The notes below the pieces were generated by a model that saw nothing but the letters and a program-made list of their open reading frames with translations, was not told where the DNA came from and made no database searches. From Streptomyces sp. NBC_00259 (lineage in GTDB: Bacteria; Actinomycetota; Actinomycetes; Streptomycetales; Streptomycetaceae), in assembly GCF_036181745.1 (NCBI RefSeq), contig NZ_CP108080.1, forward strand, positions 7,133,501 to 7,197,500: a DNA stretch of 64,000 nucleotides. Reading direction: 5' to 3'. The position numbers and the translations under genes were made by a program. Below, one piece after another: positions 1-8,604 of the stretch. Each line of letters begins with the position of its first letter. Positions within the stretch are counted from its first letter, which is position 1.

Positions 1-1478
1 TACCGGGCACCCGCTACACCCGGGTCGACGAGCAGTACCCGATGAGCGAGGTCATCCGCACCCTCGCGCCCCGCTTCATCGAGTCCAAGGAGGACTTCGC
101 CACCTCCTACCCCAGGCTCTGGCCGCACATCAGCGGGCTCGGCATCACCTCGGCCGCCTATATGCCGCTGATCGCCCAGGCCCGCCCCATCGGCGCCCTC
201 GGTCTGCTGTACCGGGAGAAGACCGGCTTCACCACCGAGGAGCGCAATCTGCTCGTCGCGCTCGGCAGCAGCATCGCGCAGAGCCTTCAGCGGGCCGTCC
301 TGTTCGAGCAGGAGCACGATCTCGCCGAGGGGCTCCAGCAGGCGATGCTGCCGCGCCGGATCCCGTCCGTGCCCGGAGCGCAGATCGCGGTCCGCTACCG
401 CTCCGCCCGTCTCGGCCGCGACATCGGAGGCGACTGGTACGACGTGATCCCGCTGCCCGGCGGACGCGTCGGCGCGATCATCGGCGACGTCCAGGGCCAT
501 GACACCCACGCCGCGGCGGTCATGGGGCAGCTCCGCATCGTCCTGCGCGCGTACGCCGCCGAAGGGCACACCCCGGCGACCGTGATGGCGCGCGCCTCCG
601 TGTTCCTCCACGAGCTCGACACCGACCGCTTCGCGACCTGTATCTACGCGGAGGCCGATCTGACCACGGGCGTCGTGCAGATGGTCCGCGCCGGGCACAT
701 CGACCCCCTGCTGCTCGGCGCCGACGGCGACTGCCGCCGCCTTCCCGTGGACGGCGGGCTGCCGCTCGGCCTCTCCGCCGAGTTCGGCCGGCTCGAGTAC
801 CCCGTCGCCACCCTCGAACTGGACCCGGGGCAGACGCTGTTGCTCTGCACCGACGGGCTCGTCGAGCAGCCGGGCGCCGACCTCGACGACGGAATGCAAC
901 TGCTCACGGTCATGATCCGCGGTGGCCCCAAGAACCTCCAGCTGCTGGCCGACCGGCTCTGCGAGGAGGTCGACGAGCGGGGCGGCGAGGACGACGTGGC
1001 GATCCTGCTGCTGCGGCGCCACGGCGCGTACGCCCCGCGCAGCGGCGGACGCCTGCAGCAGCACGTCGCCCAGAACGATCCCGAGGCGCTCAGCTCCGGC
1101 AGGCACATGATCCGGGCCGCGGTACGGGCCTGGGGTGCGGCGGAGCGGTCCGACGAGATCGAGCTGGCGGCCGACGAACTGATCACCAACGCGCTGATGC
1201 ACACGGACGGCGGTGCGATCGTGACCGCGCGGGTGCTGCCGGGGCCCGAGCGGCGGCTGCGGGTGGAGGTCGAGGATTCGTCCAGCGCACTGCCCAGGCG
1301 CCGTGAGGCGGGGGAGTCCGGGGTCTCGGGCCGGGGGCTGATGCTGGTGGACCGGCTGGCGGACGTCTGGGGTGTGGAGTCGCGCGGCAGCGGCAAATGT
1401 GTGTGGTGCGAGTTCGCCGTCCCGGGCAGAGCGGCCGCCGGACGGCCACCGGAACTACCGGACGGTAACCCTATGTAA
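1..1478 (+). CDS. SpoIIE-type PP2C phosphatase with GAF and anti-sigma-like kinase domains (5' end missing)
   Basis: The reading frame is open from the first bases of the window, so the true start lies upstream; an internal ATG at 42 is not a credible start. The visible part begins in the end of a GAF-like sensor domain. A PP2C/SpoIIE serine phosphatase domain follows, with acidic metal-binding signatures (GGDWYD, GDVQGHD, CTDGLVE). The C-terminus is a HATPase_c domain of the RsbW/anti-sigma type, with an N-box (ADELITNALMHTD) and a glycine lid (GRGLMLVDRLADVWG). Such fusions are common in Streptomyces and are thought to act in partner-switching, where the phosphatase dephosphorylates an anti-sigma antagonist. 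Signal and partner cannot be deduced here. The gene ends 71 bases before the next start, with no clear terminator. Confidence 0.9.
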   Translation, partial: PGTRYTRVDEQYPMSEVIRTLAPRFIESKEDFATSYPRLWPHISGLGITSAAYMPLIAQARPIGALGLLYREKTGFTTEERNLLVALGSSIAQSLQRAVLFEQEHDLAEGLQQAMLPRRIPSVPGAQIAVRYRSARLGRDIGGDWYDVIPLPGGRVGAIIGDVQGHDTHAAAVMGQLRIVLRAYAAEGHTPATVMARASVFLHELDTDRFATCIYAEADLTTGVVQMVRAGHIDPLLLGADGDCRRLPVDGGLPLGLSAEFGRLEYPVATLELDPGQTLLLCTDGLVEQPGADLDDGMQLLTVMIRGGPKNLQLLADRLCEEVDERGGEDDVAILLLRRHGAYAPRSGGRLQQHVAQNDPEALSSGRHMIRAAVRAWGAAERSDEIELAADELITNALMHTDGGAIVTARVLPGPERRLRVEVEDSSSALPRRREAGESGVSGRGLMLVDRLADVWGVESRGSGKCVWCEFAVPGRAAAGRPPELPDGNPM

Positions 1479-1549
1479 CCTGATTGTACTTGACCGTAAC
1501 CGACCGCAGGCGATTGACTGCGTACTCCTGTGTTCCGGCCTCCTAGGAC

Positions 1550-2953
1550 ATGAGGACCTCCTTGAGCACCGAGCTTCTGGCACCTCTCGATCTTGCTTTC
1601 TGGCACCTCGAGACCGCCGACCACCCGATGCACCTCGGTGCGCTCGCCTACTTCTCCCCACCCACGGCCGGGGACGGCGCCGCCGCGACCGGCAGCGAGG
1701 AGATCCTCGGCCTGCTCGCCACCCGCGCCGCCGCGATTCCCCGGCTGCGGATGTGCGTACGGGACGTCCTGCTGCCCGTGGGCGGCCTGGCCTGGACGGC
1801 CGACAAGGACTTCGACGTCCGCCGGCACCTGCGTCAGGTCCGGCTTCCGGCAGGTGACTTCGCCGAGGCGGCGGCGAGGCTCGCCGGAGAGCTGATGGAG
1901 CGCCCGCTCGAACGAGGGCTGCCGCCGTGGGAGATGTACCTGCTCACCGGCGGGCCGGGCGATCCGTTCGGCGTCCTGGTCAAACTGCACCACGCCCTCG
2001 CCGACGGCATGCGCGCCGTCGCCATCGGCGCCGGGATCTTCGACGAGATCGCCGGGCCGCTCGCCGCCCGCGCCCGCAAGAGCGGACGCAGGGCGGGCCT
2101 GGGGCCCTCCTCCGTGCCCCCTCGCTCCTGGCTGCCCGGACCCTGGCAGGTCGCCGGAATGGCACGAGGCCGCATCGAGGAACTGGGCCGGGCCCTCGGC
2201 GTCGGCGCGTCCCTCCTCGGCGCCTCGCTCGCCAGAGCCCGCCTCGACCCGCGCGGCGCGGCCGCGCTGAGCGCCACCTCCAGCGGTACGCGCAGGCTCG
2301 CCACCGCCGTGCTCGACCTCGACGACGTCCACGCGGTGCGCAGGGTCGCGGGCGGCACCGCCAACGACGTGCTCCTCGCGACCGTCGCCGGAGCGCTCCG
2401 GCGCTGGATGGCGGAGCGCGGCGACACGCTGCCGCTCTCCGATCCCAGCGCCCTCGTCCCGGTGTCCCGCCGCCGCCCCGGGGGCCCGCCCGGCTCCGGC
2501 AACAAGCTCTCGGCGTACCTCCTCGGACTGCCCGTCTCCGAAGCCGACCCCTGGGCCAGGCTCTACGCGGTCCGCACCGGCATGGACCGCAACAAGGCGG
2601 CCGGCCCGCTCCGCGGCGCCGGAGCCGTCGCCGTCCTCGCCGACCAACTCCCGCCCCTGGCCCACCGGTTCGGCGCCCCGCTCGCCGGGAACGCCGCCCG
2701 GATGCTCTTCGACCTGCTGGTCACCAGCGTGCCCCTGCCCCGCTCGGCCCTCTCGCTCGGCGGCTTCCCGCTGCGCGAGATCTACCCGATGGCGCCGCTC
2801 GCCCGCGGCCAGTCGCTCGCCGTGGCGATGTCGACGTACGGCGGCCACGTCCACTTCGGCCTGGTCGCCGACGGCAAGGCGCTCCCCGACGTCGACCGTC
2901 TCGCCCGCGCCGTCGAGGAAGAACTCGCGGCGCTGGTGGAGCTGGTCTGCTAG
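1550..2953 (+). CDS. WS/DGAT family acyltransferase (wax ester synthase / diacylglycerol acyltransferase)
   Basis: A 467-residue protein of the bifunctional wax ester synthase/acyl-CoA:diacylglycerol acyltransferase family, which makes storage triacylglycerols or wax esters at the inner membrane. The N-terminus has the family opening (LAFWHLETADHPMHLGAL). The catalytic HHxxxDG motif is intact as HHALADG at residues 147-153. The C-terminal DUF1298 part (VTSVPLPRSALSLGGFPL, then GHVHFGLVAD) is complete. The length is normal for the family. It resembles the S. coelicolor enzyme Sco0958, the best-known triacylglycerol synthase of that species, and its neighbours here also fit that locus. The ATG at 1550 follows a weak purine stretch. 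Whether it prefers diacylglycerol or fatty alcohols cannot be read from sequence. Confidence 0.92.
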   Translation: MRTSLSTELLAPLDLAFWHLETADHPMHLGALAYFSPPTAGDGAAATGSEEILGLLATRAAAIPRLRMCVRDVLLPVGGLAWTADKDFDVRRHLRQVRLPAGDFAEAAARLAGELMERPLERGLPPWEMYLLTGGPGDPFGVLVKLHHALADGMRAVAIGAGIFDEIAGPLAARARKSGRRAGLGPSSVPPRSWLPGPWQVAGMARGRIEELGRALGVGASLLGASLARARLDPRGAAALSATSSGTRRLATAVLDLDDVHAVRRVAGGTANDVLLATVAGALRRWMAERGDTLPLSDPSALVPVSRRRPGGPPGSGNKLSAYLLGLPVSEADPWARLYAVRTGMDRNKAAGPLRGAGAVAVLADQLPPLAHRFGAPLAGNAARMLFDLLVTSVPLPRSALSLGGFPLREIYPMAPLARGQSLAVAMSTYGGHVHFGLVADGKALPDVDRLARAVEEELAALVELVC

Positions 2954-3051
2954 GTGGAGCTGGTCTGCCGGGACCTCCGCACCCGGGGCTGAGCCCTCGG
3001 AAACGGGCCGGGGCGCTCGCCTCACGCGGCGCCGTGCGGCACGCTGGTGGC

Positions 3052-3915
3052 ATGCCCGAACTGCCCGAGGTCGAAGCTCTCAGAGAGTTCCTCGACGAGA
3101 ACCTGGTCGGCAAGGAGATCGCCAAGGTGTTCCCCGTGGCGATCAGTGTGCTCAAGACGTACGACCCGCCGCTCACCGCCGTCGAGGGCGGCGAGGTCAC
3201 CGCCGTGCACCGGCACGGCAAGTTCCTGGACATCTCCACCGGAGCCGGGCCGCATCTCGTCTTCCACCTCGCCCGCGCGGGCTGGCTGCAGTGGAAGGAC
3301 GTCCTGCCGTCCGGAGTGCCCCGCCCCGGCAAGGGCCCGCTCGCCCTGCGCACCGCGCTCACCGGCGGCGACGGCTTCGACCTCACGGAGGCCGGCACCA
3401 CCAAGCGGCTCGCCGTCCATCTCGTACGCGACCCCGCCGATGTGCCCGGCATCGCCCGGCTCGGCCCCGATCCGTTCGGCGACGGATTCGACCGGGACGC
3501 GTTCGCCGCGCTGCTCGCCGGCGAGCGCCGCCAGATCAAGGGCGCGCTGCGCGACCAGAGCCTCATCGCGGGGATCGGCAACGCCTACAGCGACGAGATC
3601 CTGCACGCCGCGCGGATGTCGCCGTACAAACTCGCCGCGAAACTGGACGAGGACGAGATCACGACTCTGTACGAGGCGCTGCGCACGACGCTCACGGACG
3701 CCGTCGAGCGCTCGCACGGGCTGGCCGCCGGCCGGCTGAAGGCCGAGAAGAAGAGCGGACTGCGGGTGCACGGCCGCACCGGCGAGGCCTGCCCGGTGTG
3801 CGGCGACACCATCCGCGAAGTCTCCTTCCACGACTCCTCGTTGCAGTACTGCCCGACCTGTCAGACCGGCGGCAAGCCGCTCGCGGACCGGCGGATGTCC
3901 AAGCTGCTCAAGTAG
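3052..3915 (+). CDS. Fpg/Nei family DNA glycosylase
   Basis: A 287-residue base-excision repair glycosylase/AP lyase. It begins MPELPEVE, where Pro2 becomes the catalytic N-terminal amine and Glu3 the acid once Met is removed; this fixes the start at 3052. The helix-two-turn-helix region (IKGALRDQSLIAGIGNAYSDEIL) and the C-terminal zinc finger (CPVCGD ... CPTCQTGGKPL) are both present. The family removes oxidised purines (Fpg) or pyrimidines (Nei). This actinobacterial type is usually named simply Fpg/Nei because its substrate is unclear. It stands alone on the + strand and converges on the anti-sigma factor gene with only 22 bases between stop codons. The G-rich TTC GGT run between them is too weak to call a terminator. 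Confidence 0.93.
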   Translation: MPELPEVEALREFLDENLVGKEIAKVFPVAISVLKTYDPPLTAVEGGEVTAVHRHGKFLDISTGAGPHLVFHLARAGWLQWKDVLPSGVPRPGKGPLALRTALTGGDGFDLTEAGTTKRLAVHLVRDPADVPGIARLGPDPFGDGFDRDAFAALLAGERRQIKGALRDQSLIAGIGNAYSDEILHAARMSPYKLAAKLDEDEITTLYEALRTTLTDAVERSHGLAAGRLKAEKKSGLRVHGRTGEACPVCGDTIREVSFHDSSLQYCPTCQTGGKPLADRRMSKLLK

Positions 3916-3937
3916 AGGCTTCGGTGGGCGATGGTGC

Positions 3938-4621
3938 TCAACGGGCCAGGGACACCAGATGCTCGCCGCGCACGGTGCGGACCTCGAAGCGGCCGATCTC
4001 CTCGCGCCGCAGCGCCGTACCCACCTCGACATCCAGCGGTTCCGCCGCCTCGGGCGAGCCGGGGATGCCGTAACCACGGCTCGGCACCGACCAGGTGGTG
4101 ACCGTGTGTTCCTTGCCGTCCTTGCCGACCGCGACGAGGACGCACGTCCGCGGACCGGGCAGTCTGGCCATGCGCAGCGCGACGGACGTGCCCCAGTCCG
4201 CCGAGCGCAGATCGACCGCCCCGTAGACACCGGTCGCGGAGTCGGTCGCGGCGATCCGCTCGTCGGGGCCACCCTTACCGCCGGCCGTGCGGCCCCCCGC
4301 GAGGCCCGCGGCGACGGCGGGCAGCGCCACGATCAGCGCGGCCGCCGCGGCGACCAGCCGCAGCCTGCGGCGCGAACTGTTCCGGCGTCGCAACGCGACC
4401 TCGTGGAGCAGGCGTTCCAGCAGCCGCGGCGCCGGAGGCTGCTCGGGCCGGCCGGGCCCGCTCAGATCGCTCAGCGCCGAGGCGATCGGCGTGAAGTCGG
4501 ACAACTGCACCGCGCACAGCACACACTCCGACAGATGCTCCTCAAAGCGGAAGGCGTCCGCGGGGCCGAGGACGCCCAGCGCGTAGGCGGCCACATCCCG
4601 GTGCTGCTCCCGCAGATTCAT
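3938..4621 (-). CDS. Zinc-finger anti-sigma factor, RskA-like, membrane anchored
   Basis: A 227-residue protein with an N-terminal ZAS (zinc anti-sigma) domain carrying the HxxxCxxC motif as HLSECVLC near residues 29-36. A single membrane segment follows at about residues 90-110 (RLVAAAAALIVALPAVAAGLAG), then an extracytoplasmic C-terminal domain of about 115 residues with weak RskA character. Such proteins hold an ECF sigma factor at the membrane until an outside signal triggers proteolysis. No sigma gene is adjacent; the nearest ECF sigma gene is about 6 kb away at 10655-11197. A second short ZAS-domain protein is encoded divergently, starting about 215 bases away. The protein opens MNLREQHRDVAAYALGVLGP, and the Y-x-LG-x-L-x-P pattern is shared with the divergent neighbour. 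Confidence 0.88.
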   Translation of the reverse strand: MNLREQHRDVAAYALGVLGPADAFRFEEHLSECVLCAVQLSDFTPIASALSDLSGPGRPEQPPAPRLLERLLHEVALRRRNSSRRRLRLVAAAAALIVALPAVAAGLAGGRTAGGKGGPDERIAATDSATGVYGAVDLRSADWGTSVALRMARLPGPRTCVLVAVGKDGKEHTVTTWSVPSRGYGIPGSPEAAEPLDVEVGTALRREEIGRFEVRTVRGEHLVSLAR

Positions 4622-4836
4622 GGACCAATCCTTCGGCTCGTCGGCTACGAACGGTCCATACGCGTCGTACGCACCGTGTGGTCTCGACCAGGAGTACGCA
4701 GCGGAACCGTGCCGTGCTCACCGGCGGAGGCGGAAAGTGCGCTCCGGTCACACAGAGCGCAACCGGCGTGAGAGAGTGTGGAGAAGGCTCGTGGAACAGG
4801 TGTGTAAATGGTGAAGAATCGAGGAGCGGGATCCGC

Positions 4837-5085
4837 ATGACCGGGCCCCCTTCCGTCAGTCCCCACGTGGACGTGCTGCTCGGCGCGTATGTGCTCGGTG
4901 CGCTCGCCCCCGCGGAGGAGGCCCGAGTGGCCGGGCATCTCGCTCACTGCGGCACATGCCGGATCACGTATCTGGACATGGCCGATGCCCAGGCGCTGCT
5001 GGCGACGCTCTCCGAGGACGATCTCCTGGACCTCCTCGGCGGACCCGGCGGGTCCGGCCGGCCCGGCGGGGGCACCACCCCGTAG
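4837..5085 (+). CDS. Small ZAS-domain zinc-finger protein (minimal anti-sigma-like)
   Basis: An 82-residue protein consisting of little more than a zinc anti-sigma domain. An upstream His (SPHVDVLLGAYVLGAL) is followed by HxxxCxxC as HLAHCGTC, then an acidic helix and a short Gly/Pro tail. There is no membrane segment, unlike the divergent anti-sigma factor, to which the first 40 residues are clearly related. The start at 4837 is supported by a GGAG-type ribosome binding site about 9 bases upstream. It could be a soluble redox- or zinc-sensing anti-sigma factor, or a decoy subunit that modulates its neighbour. It ends 33 bases before the LytTR regulator, whose own promoter overlaps this gap. 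No sigma factor gene is adjacent. Confidence 0.8.
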   Translation: MTGPPSVSPHVDVLLGAYVLGALAPAEEARVAGHLAHCGTCRITYLDMADAQALLATLSEDDLLDLLGGPGGSGRPGGGTTP

Positions 5086-5105
5086 TCCCCGGCTTCCCGC
5101 GCGCC

Positions 5106-5118
5106 TAAAATCCGCTGC
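5106..5118 (+). promoter_or_regulatory. Likely leaderless promoter of the LytTR regulator
   Basis: The hexamer TAAAAT at 5106-5111 sits seven bases before the ATG at 5119. No ribosome binding site lies between. This is the usual geometry of a leaderless transcript in Streptomyces. It is a pattern inference; no transcript start was measured. Confidence 0.5.
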
Positions 5119-5967
5119 ATGCTGCGCGTACTGGCGGTCGACGACGAGAAACCGGCTCTCGGTGAACTGCTCTATCTGCTGCGCTCCGACCCGCGTGTGC
5201 ACAGCGCCGACGGGGCCACCGACGCCACCGAGGCGCTGCGCCGCATCGGCCGCGCCCTCGACGCCGGACCCGACGACGCGGACGGCATCGACGTCGTGTT
5301 CCTCGACATCCACATGGCCGGGCTCACCGGGCTCGATGTCGCCAGGCTGCTCGCCGGCTTCGCCAGCCCGCCGCTGATCGTGTTCGTCACCGCCCATGAG
5401 GGCTTCGCCGTGCAGGCGTTCGATCTGAAGGCCGTCGACTACGTTCTGAAGCCCGTGCGCAGGGAGCGGCTCGCCGAGGCGGTACGCCGGGTCAGCGAGC
5501 TGGTCGAGTCGGCGCGCGAACCGCGGCAGCCCGTGTCCTCACCCGCGACCACGACCGCGACCGCGACCGCGACCGCAGCCGCCTCGGCCCAGGCGCCGCA
5601 CGGTGCGACGGTGCCGGCCGTACACCGGGGAGCCCCCGACCAGATCCCGGTGGAACTCGGCGGTGTCACCCGCTTCGTGGCCATCGACGACATCACGTAC
5701 GTCGAGGCCCAGGGCGACTACGCCCGCCTGCACACCGCGGACGGCAGCCACCTCGTACGGATCCCGCTGTCCACACTGGAGGAACGCTGGGCGTCCCGGG
5801 GGTTCGTCCGCATACACCGCAGCCATCTCGTCGCGCTCGGCCGCATCGACGAGCTCCGTCTGGACGCGGGCGCCACGACCGTACGGATCGGCACGGCGGA
5901 GCTCGCCGTCAGCCGCCGCCACGCACGCGAGCTGCGCGACCTGCTGATGCGGCACGCCCGACGCTGA
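5119..5967 (+). CDS. LytTR-family response regulator
   Basis: A 282-residue cytoplasmic response regulator. The receiver domain spans about residues 1-125, with the acidic pair (VDDEKPAL), the phosphoacceptor Asp in VVFLDIHMAGLTG and the Lys in DYVLKPVRRERL. An Ala/Thr-rich linker (about residues 138-165, built on ACCGCG repeats) joins it to a LytTR DNA-binding domain at about 175-280 (VEAQGDYARLHTADG, FVRIHRSHLV). LytTR regulators pair with LytS-type histidine kinases, and such a kinase is encoded at 8601-9812, with a sodium:solute symporter between. The likely role is control of uptake of a small carboxylate or similar solute. Transcription is probably leaderless. Confidence 0.92.
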   Translation: MLRVLAVDDEKPALGELLYLLRSDPRVHSADGATDATEALRRIGRALDAGPDDADGIDVVFLDIHMAGLTGLDVARLLAGFASPPLIVFVTAHEGFAVQAFDLKAVDYVLKPVRRERLAEAVRRVSELVESAREPRQPVSSPATTTATATATAAASAQAPHGATVPAVHRGAPDQIPVELGGVTRFVAIDDITYVEAQGDYARLHTADGSHLVRIPLSTLEERWASRGFVRIHRSHLVALGRIDELRLDAGATTVRIGTAELAVSRRHARELRDLLMRHARR

Positions 5968-6098
5968 CCGCCGTTGGGCGCGCGCGGCGCACCGTTCACC
6001 GCCCGGGGCGGACCGTACGGCGACGGGTGCCCCGGCAGGTCCGCGAGGACCCGCCACCCCTGCCTACCCTTGATCGGGAAGCGAGAAGGGGCGGCCGG

Positions 6099-6368
6099 AT
6101 GTCCGATATCGAAGCGCTGCTCCGCGAACTCCGTGGTCTGGAGGCGATCCGCGGTGCCGGACCGGGCGAGATCGCGGAGCTCCTCACCAAGGCCAAGAGC
6201 GCGGCCGGCCGCTGGGCCGACGTGCTCTACGAGATCCAGGAGTCCACGCAGGGGCTGGTCGGACCGCGCGCGGAAGCCGCCCTGGAGTTCGCGTTCCGCC
6301 GCGCCGAGGAGTCGTACGTCGAACTGGAGATCGCCCTCGCGGACTGCTCCCGCGAGCACGGCCGATGA
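6099..6368 (+). CDS. Small helical protein of unknown function
   Basis: An 89-residue, strongly charged protein with no signal peptide or membrane segment. It appears all helical, with heptad-like Leu/Ala spacing (IEALLRELRGLEAIRG ... ALEFAFRRAEESYVELEIALADC). It has a single Cys near the C-terminus. I do not recognise the family. The ATG at 6099 is preceded by a good ribosome binding site (GAGAAGGGG, about 7 bases). It lies inside the LytTR-symporter-LytS block, all on the same strand, so it may belong to that transport/signalling unit, although gaps of about 95-130 bases on both sides leave room for separate promoters. Confidence 0.7.
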   Translation: MSDIEALLRELRGLEAIRGAGPGEIAELLTKAKSAAGRWADVLYEIQESTQGLVGPRAEAALEFAFRRAEESYVELEIALADCSREHGR

Positions 6369-6464
6369 GACCGGGACGAGACCGTCGTGCGCCTACCCTC
6401 CCCGATCCTCCCTGCGTAGACTCCTCGGATCCCTGTACGAACGAGACGCCGGGAGCGGACACCG

Positions 6465-6845
6465 ATGTCTGCAGCACAGCCACCCCGCCGTGAAGTCGTC
6501 ACGGGAGTGCCCCGCGGCGCCCGCCGCCGCCCCGGCCACGCCCCCGCCCGCTCCGAGATCAGCGAGCAGACCCCGCTCGGCACCGTGTACGTCCGCTCCC
6601 TGATGCGCAGCCAGCTGCGCGCGGCGCTGTACGCCCTGGGCATGCTCGCCCTCCTCGTCGGCACCCTCCCGCTGCTGTTCGCCTTCCCCACCGCCGTGCT
6701 CGGCTCCTTCTCCTCTCCCGAGCCGTTCGTCTGGGTCGCGCTCGGCGTCGCCGTCTACCCCGTGATGTGGCTGATCGCGCGCTGGTACGTGCGCCGGGCC
6801 GAGCGCAACGAACGCGACTTCACCGGGCTCGTCGAAGGCCGCTGA
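6465..6845 (+). CDS. DUF485-like small membrane protein, symporter partner
   Basis: A 126-residue protein with a basic cytoplasmic N-terminus of about 45 residues and two predicted membrane helices (LYALGMLALLVGTLPLLFAF and PFVWVALGVAVYPVMWLIARWYV), then a charged tail. Small two-helix proteins of the DUF485 type are typically encoded directly in front of acetate/monocarboxylate sodium symporters (YjcH before ActP in E. coli). That is exactly the position here, 22 bases before the symporter. The assignment rests on topology and context more than on residue motifs. A GGGAGCG ribosome binding site precedes the ATG at 6465, and TAGACT about 45 bases upstream could be a -10 element. Confidence 0.75.
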   Translation: MSAAQPPRREVVTGVPRGARRRPGHAPARSEISEQTPLGTVYVRSLMRSQLRAALYALGMLALLVGTLPLLFAFPTAVLGSFSSPEPFVWVALGVAVYPVMWLIARWYVRRAERNERDFTGLVEGR

Positions 6846-6867
6846 GACCGCCAGTGGGGGACGACCG

Positions 6868-8604
6868 GTGAACCAGACCTACGCGGTGACGGCCGTGACG
6901 TTCGTCGTCCTCATGACCGTCCTCATCGGCGCACTCGGCCTGCGCATATCCCGCACCACCTCCGACTTCTACGTCGCCTCGCGCACCGTCAACCCGGGCC
7001 TGAACGCCGCCGCCATCAGCGGCGAGTACCTGTCCGCCGCCTCCTTCCTCGGCATCGCGGGGCTCGTGCTCCTCCAGGGCCCCGACATGCTCTGGTACCC
7101 CGTCGGCTACACCGCCGGCTATCTCGTCCTGCTGGTCCTGGTGGCCGCCCCGCTGCGCCGCTCGGGCGCCTACACGCTCTCCGACTTCGCCGAGGCCCGG
7201 CTCGAATCGTCCGCGGTACGGCGCCTCGCCAGCCTCTTCGTGGTCGGTATCGGCTGGCTCTATCTGCTGCCGCAGCTCCAGGGCGCGGGCCTCACCCTGG
7301 AGATCCTGACCGGCGCGGCCGACTGGGTCGGCGGACTCGTCGTCGCCGTCGTCGTCACGGGCGCCGTGGCGGCGGGCGGGATGCGCTCCATCACGTTCGT
7401 CCAGGCGTTCCAGTACTGGCTGAAGCTCACCGCGCTGCTCGTGCCCGCCCTGTTCCTCGCCGTCGCCTGGGCCGGCGACGACGCGCCCAGGGCCCGTTTC
7501 GACGCGCCCACCGTCTTCCGCGAGCACACCGAGGTCCGGATCGACGACACCGTACGGATCGAGCTGACGGCCCCGCTCACCGTCACCGTGTCCGGCGCGG
7601 TCGACGGCACCCGGCACGACGGCCGGCCGCTCACCCTCGACGAGGGCACCCACCGCATCGACGCGGGCACCACGCTCGGCTTCCCCGAGGGGGCCGCCGT
7701 ACCCGAACGGGCCACGACCGGCGCCGACCCGGCCAGCTGGTCCCAGCCGCTCGCGGGCGGACGCGACGGCTACCAGCTCTACGCCACCTACGGGCTGATC
7801 CTCGCCACCTTCCTCGGCACCATGGGCCTGCCGCACGTCGCCGTCCGCTTCTACACCAGCCCCAACGGCCGCGCCGCACGCCGGACCACCCTCGTCGTGC
7901 TCGGGCTGATCGGCGCGTTCTATCTGCTGCCGCCCGTGTACGGCGCCCTCGGCCGGATCTACGCTCCCGAACTCGCTCTCACCGGCGATGCCGACGCCGC
8001 CGTGCTCGTCCTGCCGGAACGGATGGTCGGCGGACTCGCGGGCGATCTGCTCGGCGCGCTCCTCGCGGGCGGTGCCTTCGCGGCCTTCCTGTCCACCGCC
8101 TCCGGGCTGACCATGTCGGTGGCGGGAGTCATCACCCAGGACGTGCTGCCCGCGCGCGGTGTACGGCACTTCCGCCTCGCGACCGTCCTCGCCATGGCCG
8201 TACCGCTCGCCGTGAGCGTCGTCGCGACCAACGTGCCCGTCGCGGACGCCGTCGGGCTCGCCTTCGCCGTCTCCGCGTCCTCGTTCTGTCCGCTGCTCGT
8301 CCTCGGCATCTGGTGGCGGCGGCTCACCCCGCCCGGCGCCGCGGCCGGACTCCTCACCGGCGGCGGCGCCGCGCTGACCGCCGTCATGGCCACCCGCGCC
8401 GGACTCGCGCCCGAGGGCTGGCCGCACACCCTGATGGCCTGGCCCGCCGTCTGGTCGGTGCCGCTCGGATTCCTCACCATGGTGCTGGTGTCGCTCGCGA
8501 CACCGCGCCACATACCGTCCGGTGCCGCCGCCATCCTCGCGCGCCTCCATCTGCCCGAGGACCTCGTCGGGCGGCCGTCCCAGACGGAAGGAGCCCAGCG
8601 GTGA
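6868..8604 (+). CDS. Sodium:solute symporter (SSS family), ActP/MctP-like
   Basis: A 578-residue integral membrane transporter of about 13 helices, starting with GTG at 6868 after GGGGGACGACC. Family signatures include FYVASRTVNPGLNAAAISGEYLSAASFLGIAG near the N-terminus and LSTASGLTMSVAGVITQDVL in the later helices. It most resembles cation:acetate/monocarboxylate symporters. An insertion of about 85 residues (roughly 208-295), rich in beta-branched and acidic residues (EVRIDDTVRIELTAPLTVTVSG ...), interrupts the helical bundle and should face outside. The stop overlaps the GTG start of the LytS kinase by four bases (GTGA), so the two are translationally coupled. That coupling suggests the kinase monitors the transporter or its substrate. 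Confidence 0.9.
   Translation: MNQTYAVTAVTFVVLMTVLIGALGLRISRTTSDFYVASRTVNPGLNAAAISGEYLSAASFLGIAGLVLLQGPDMLWYPVGYTAGYLVLLVLVAAPLRRSGAYTLSDFAEARLESSAVRRLASLFVVGIGWLYLLPQLQGAGLTLEILTGAADWVGGLVVAVVVTGAVAAGGMRSITFVQAFQYWLKLTALLVPALFLAVAWAGDDAPRARFDAPTVFREHTEVRIDDTVRIELTAPLTVTVSGAVDGTRHDGRPLTLDEGTHRIDAGTTLGFPEGAAVPERATTGADPASWSQPLAGGRDGYQLYATYGLILATFLGTMGLPHVAVRFYTSPNGRAARRTTLVVLGLIGAFYLLPPVYGALGRIYAPELALTGDADAAVLVLPERMVGGLAGDLLGALLAGGAFAAFLSTASGLTMSVAGVITQDVLPARGVRHFRLATVLAMAVPLAVSVVATNVPVADAVGLAFAVSASSFCPLLVLGIWWRRLTPPGAAAGLLTGGGAALTAVMATRAGLAPEGWPHTLMAWPAVWSVPLGFLTMVLVSLATPRHIPSGAAAILARLHLPEDLVGRPSQTEGAQR

Noticed and set aside
1479..1549. Promoter pair TTGACC / TTGACT before the acyltransferase gene
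   Set aside because: No good -10 at the correct distance; too weak to list as a feature.
644..3025. Very long minus-strand open frame opposite the phosphatase and acyltransferase
   Set aside because: Arg/Gly/Ala/Glu-rich low-complexity translation without any domain; it is the usual antisense artefact of high-GC coding DNA. The plus-strand genes have complete family motifs.
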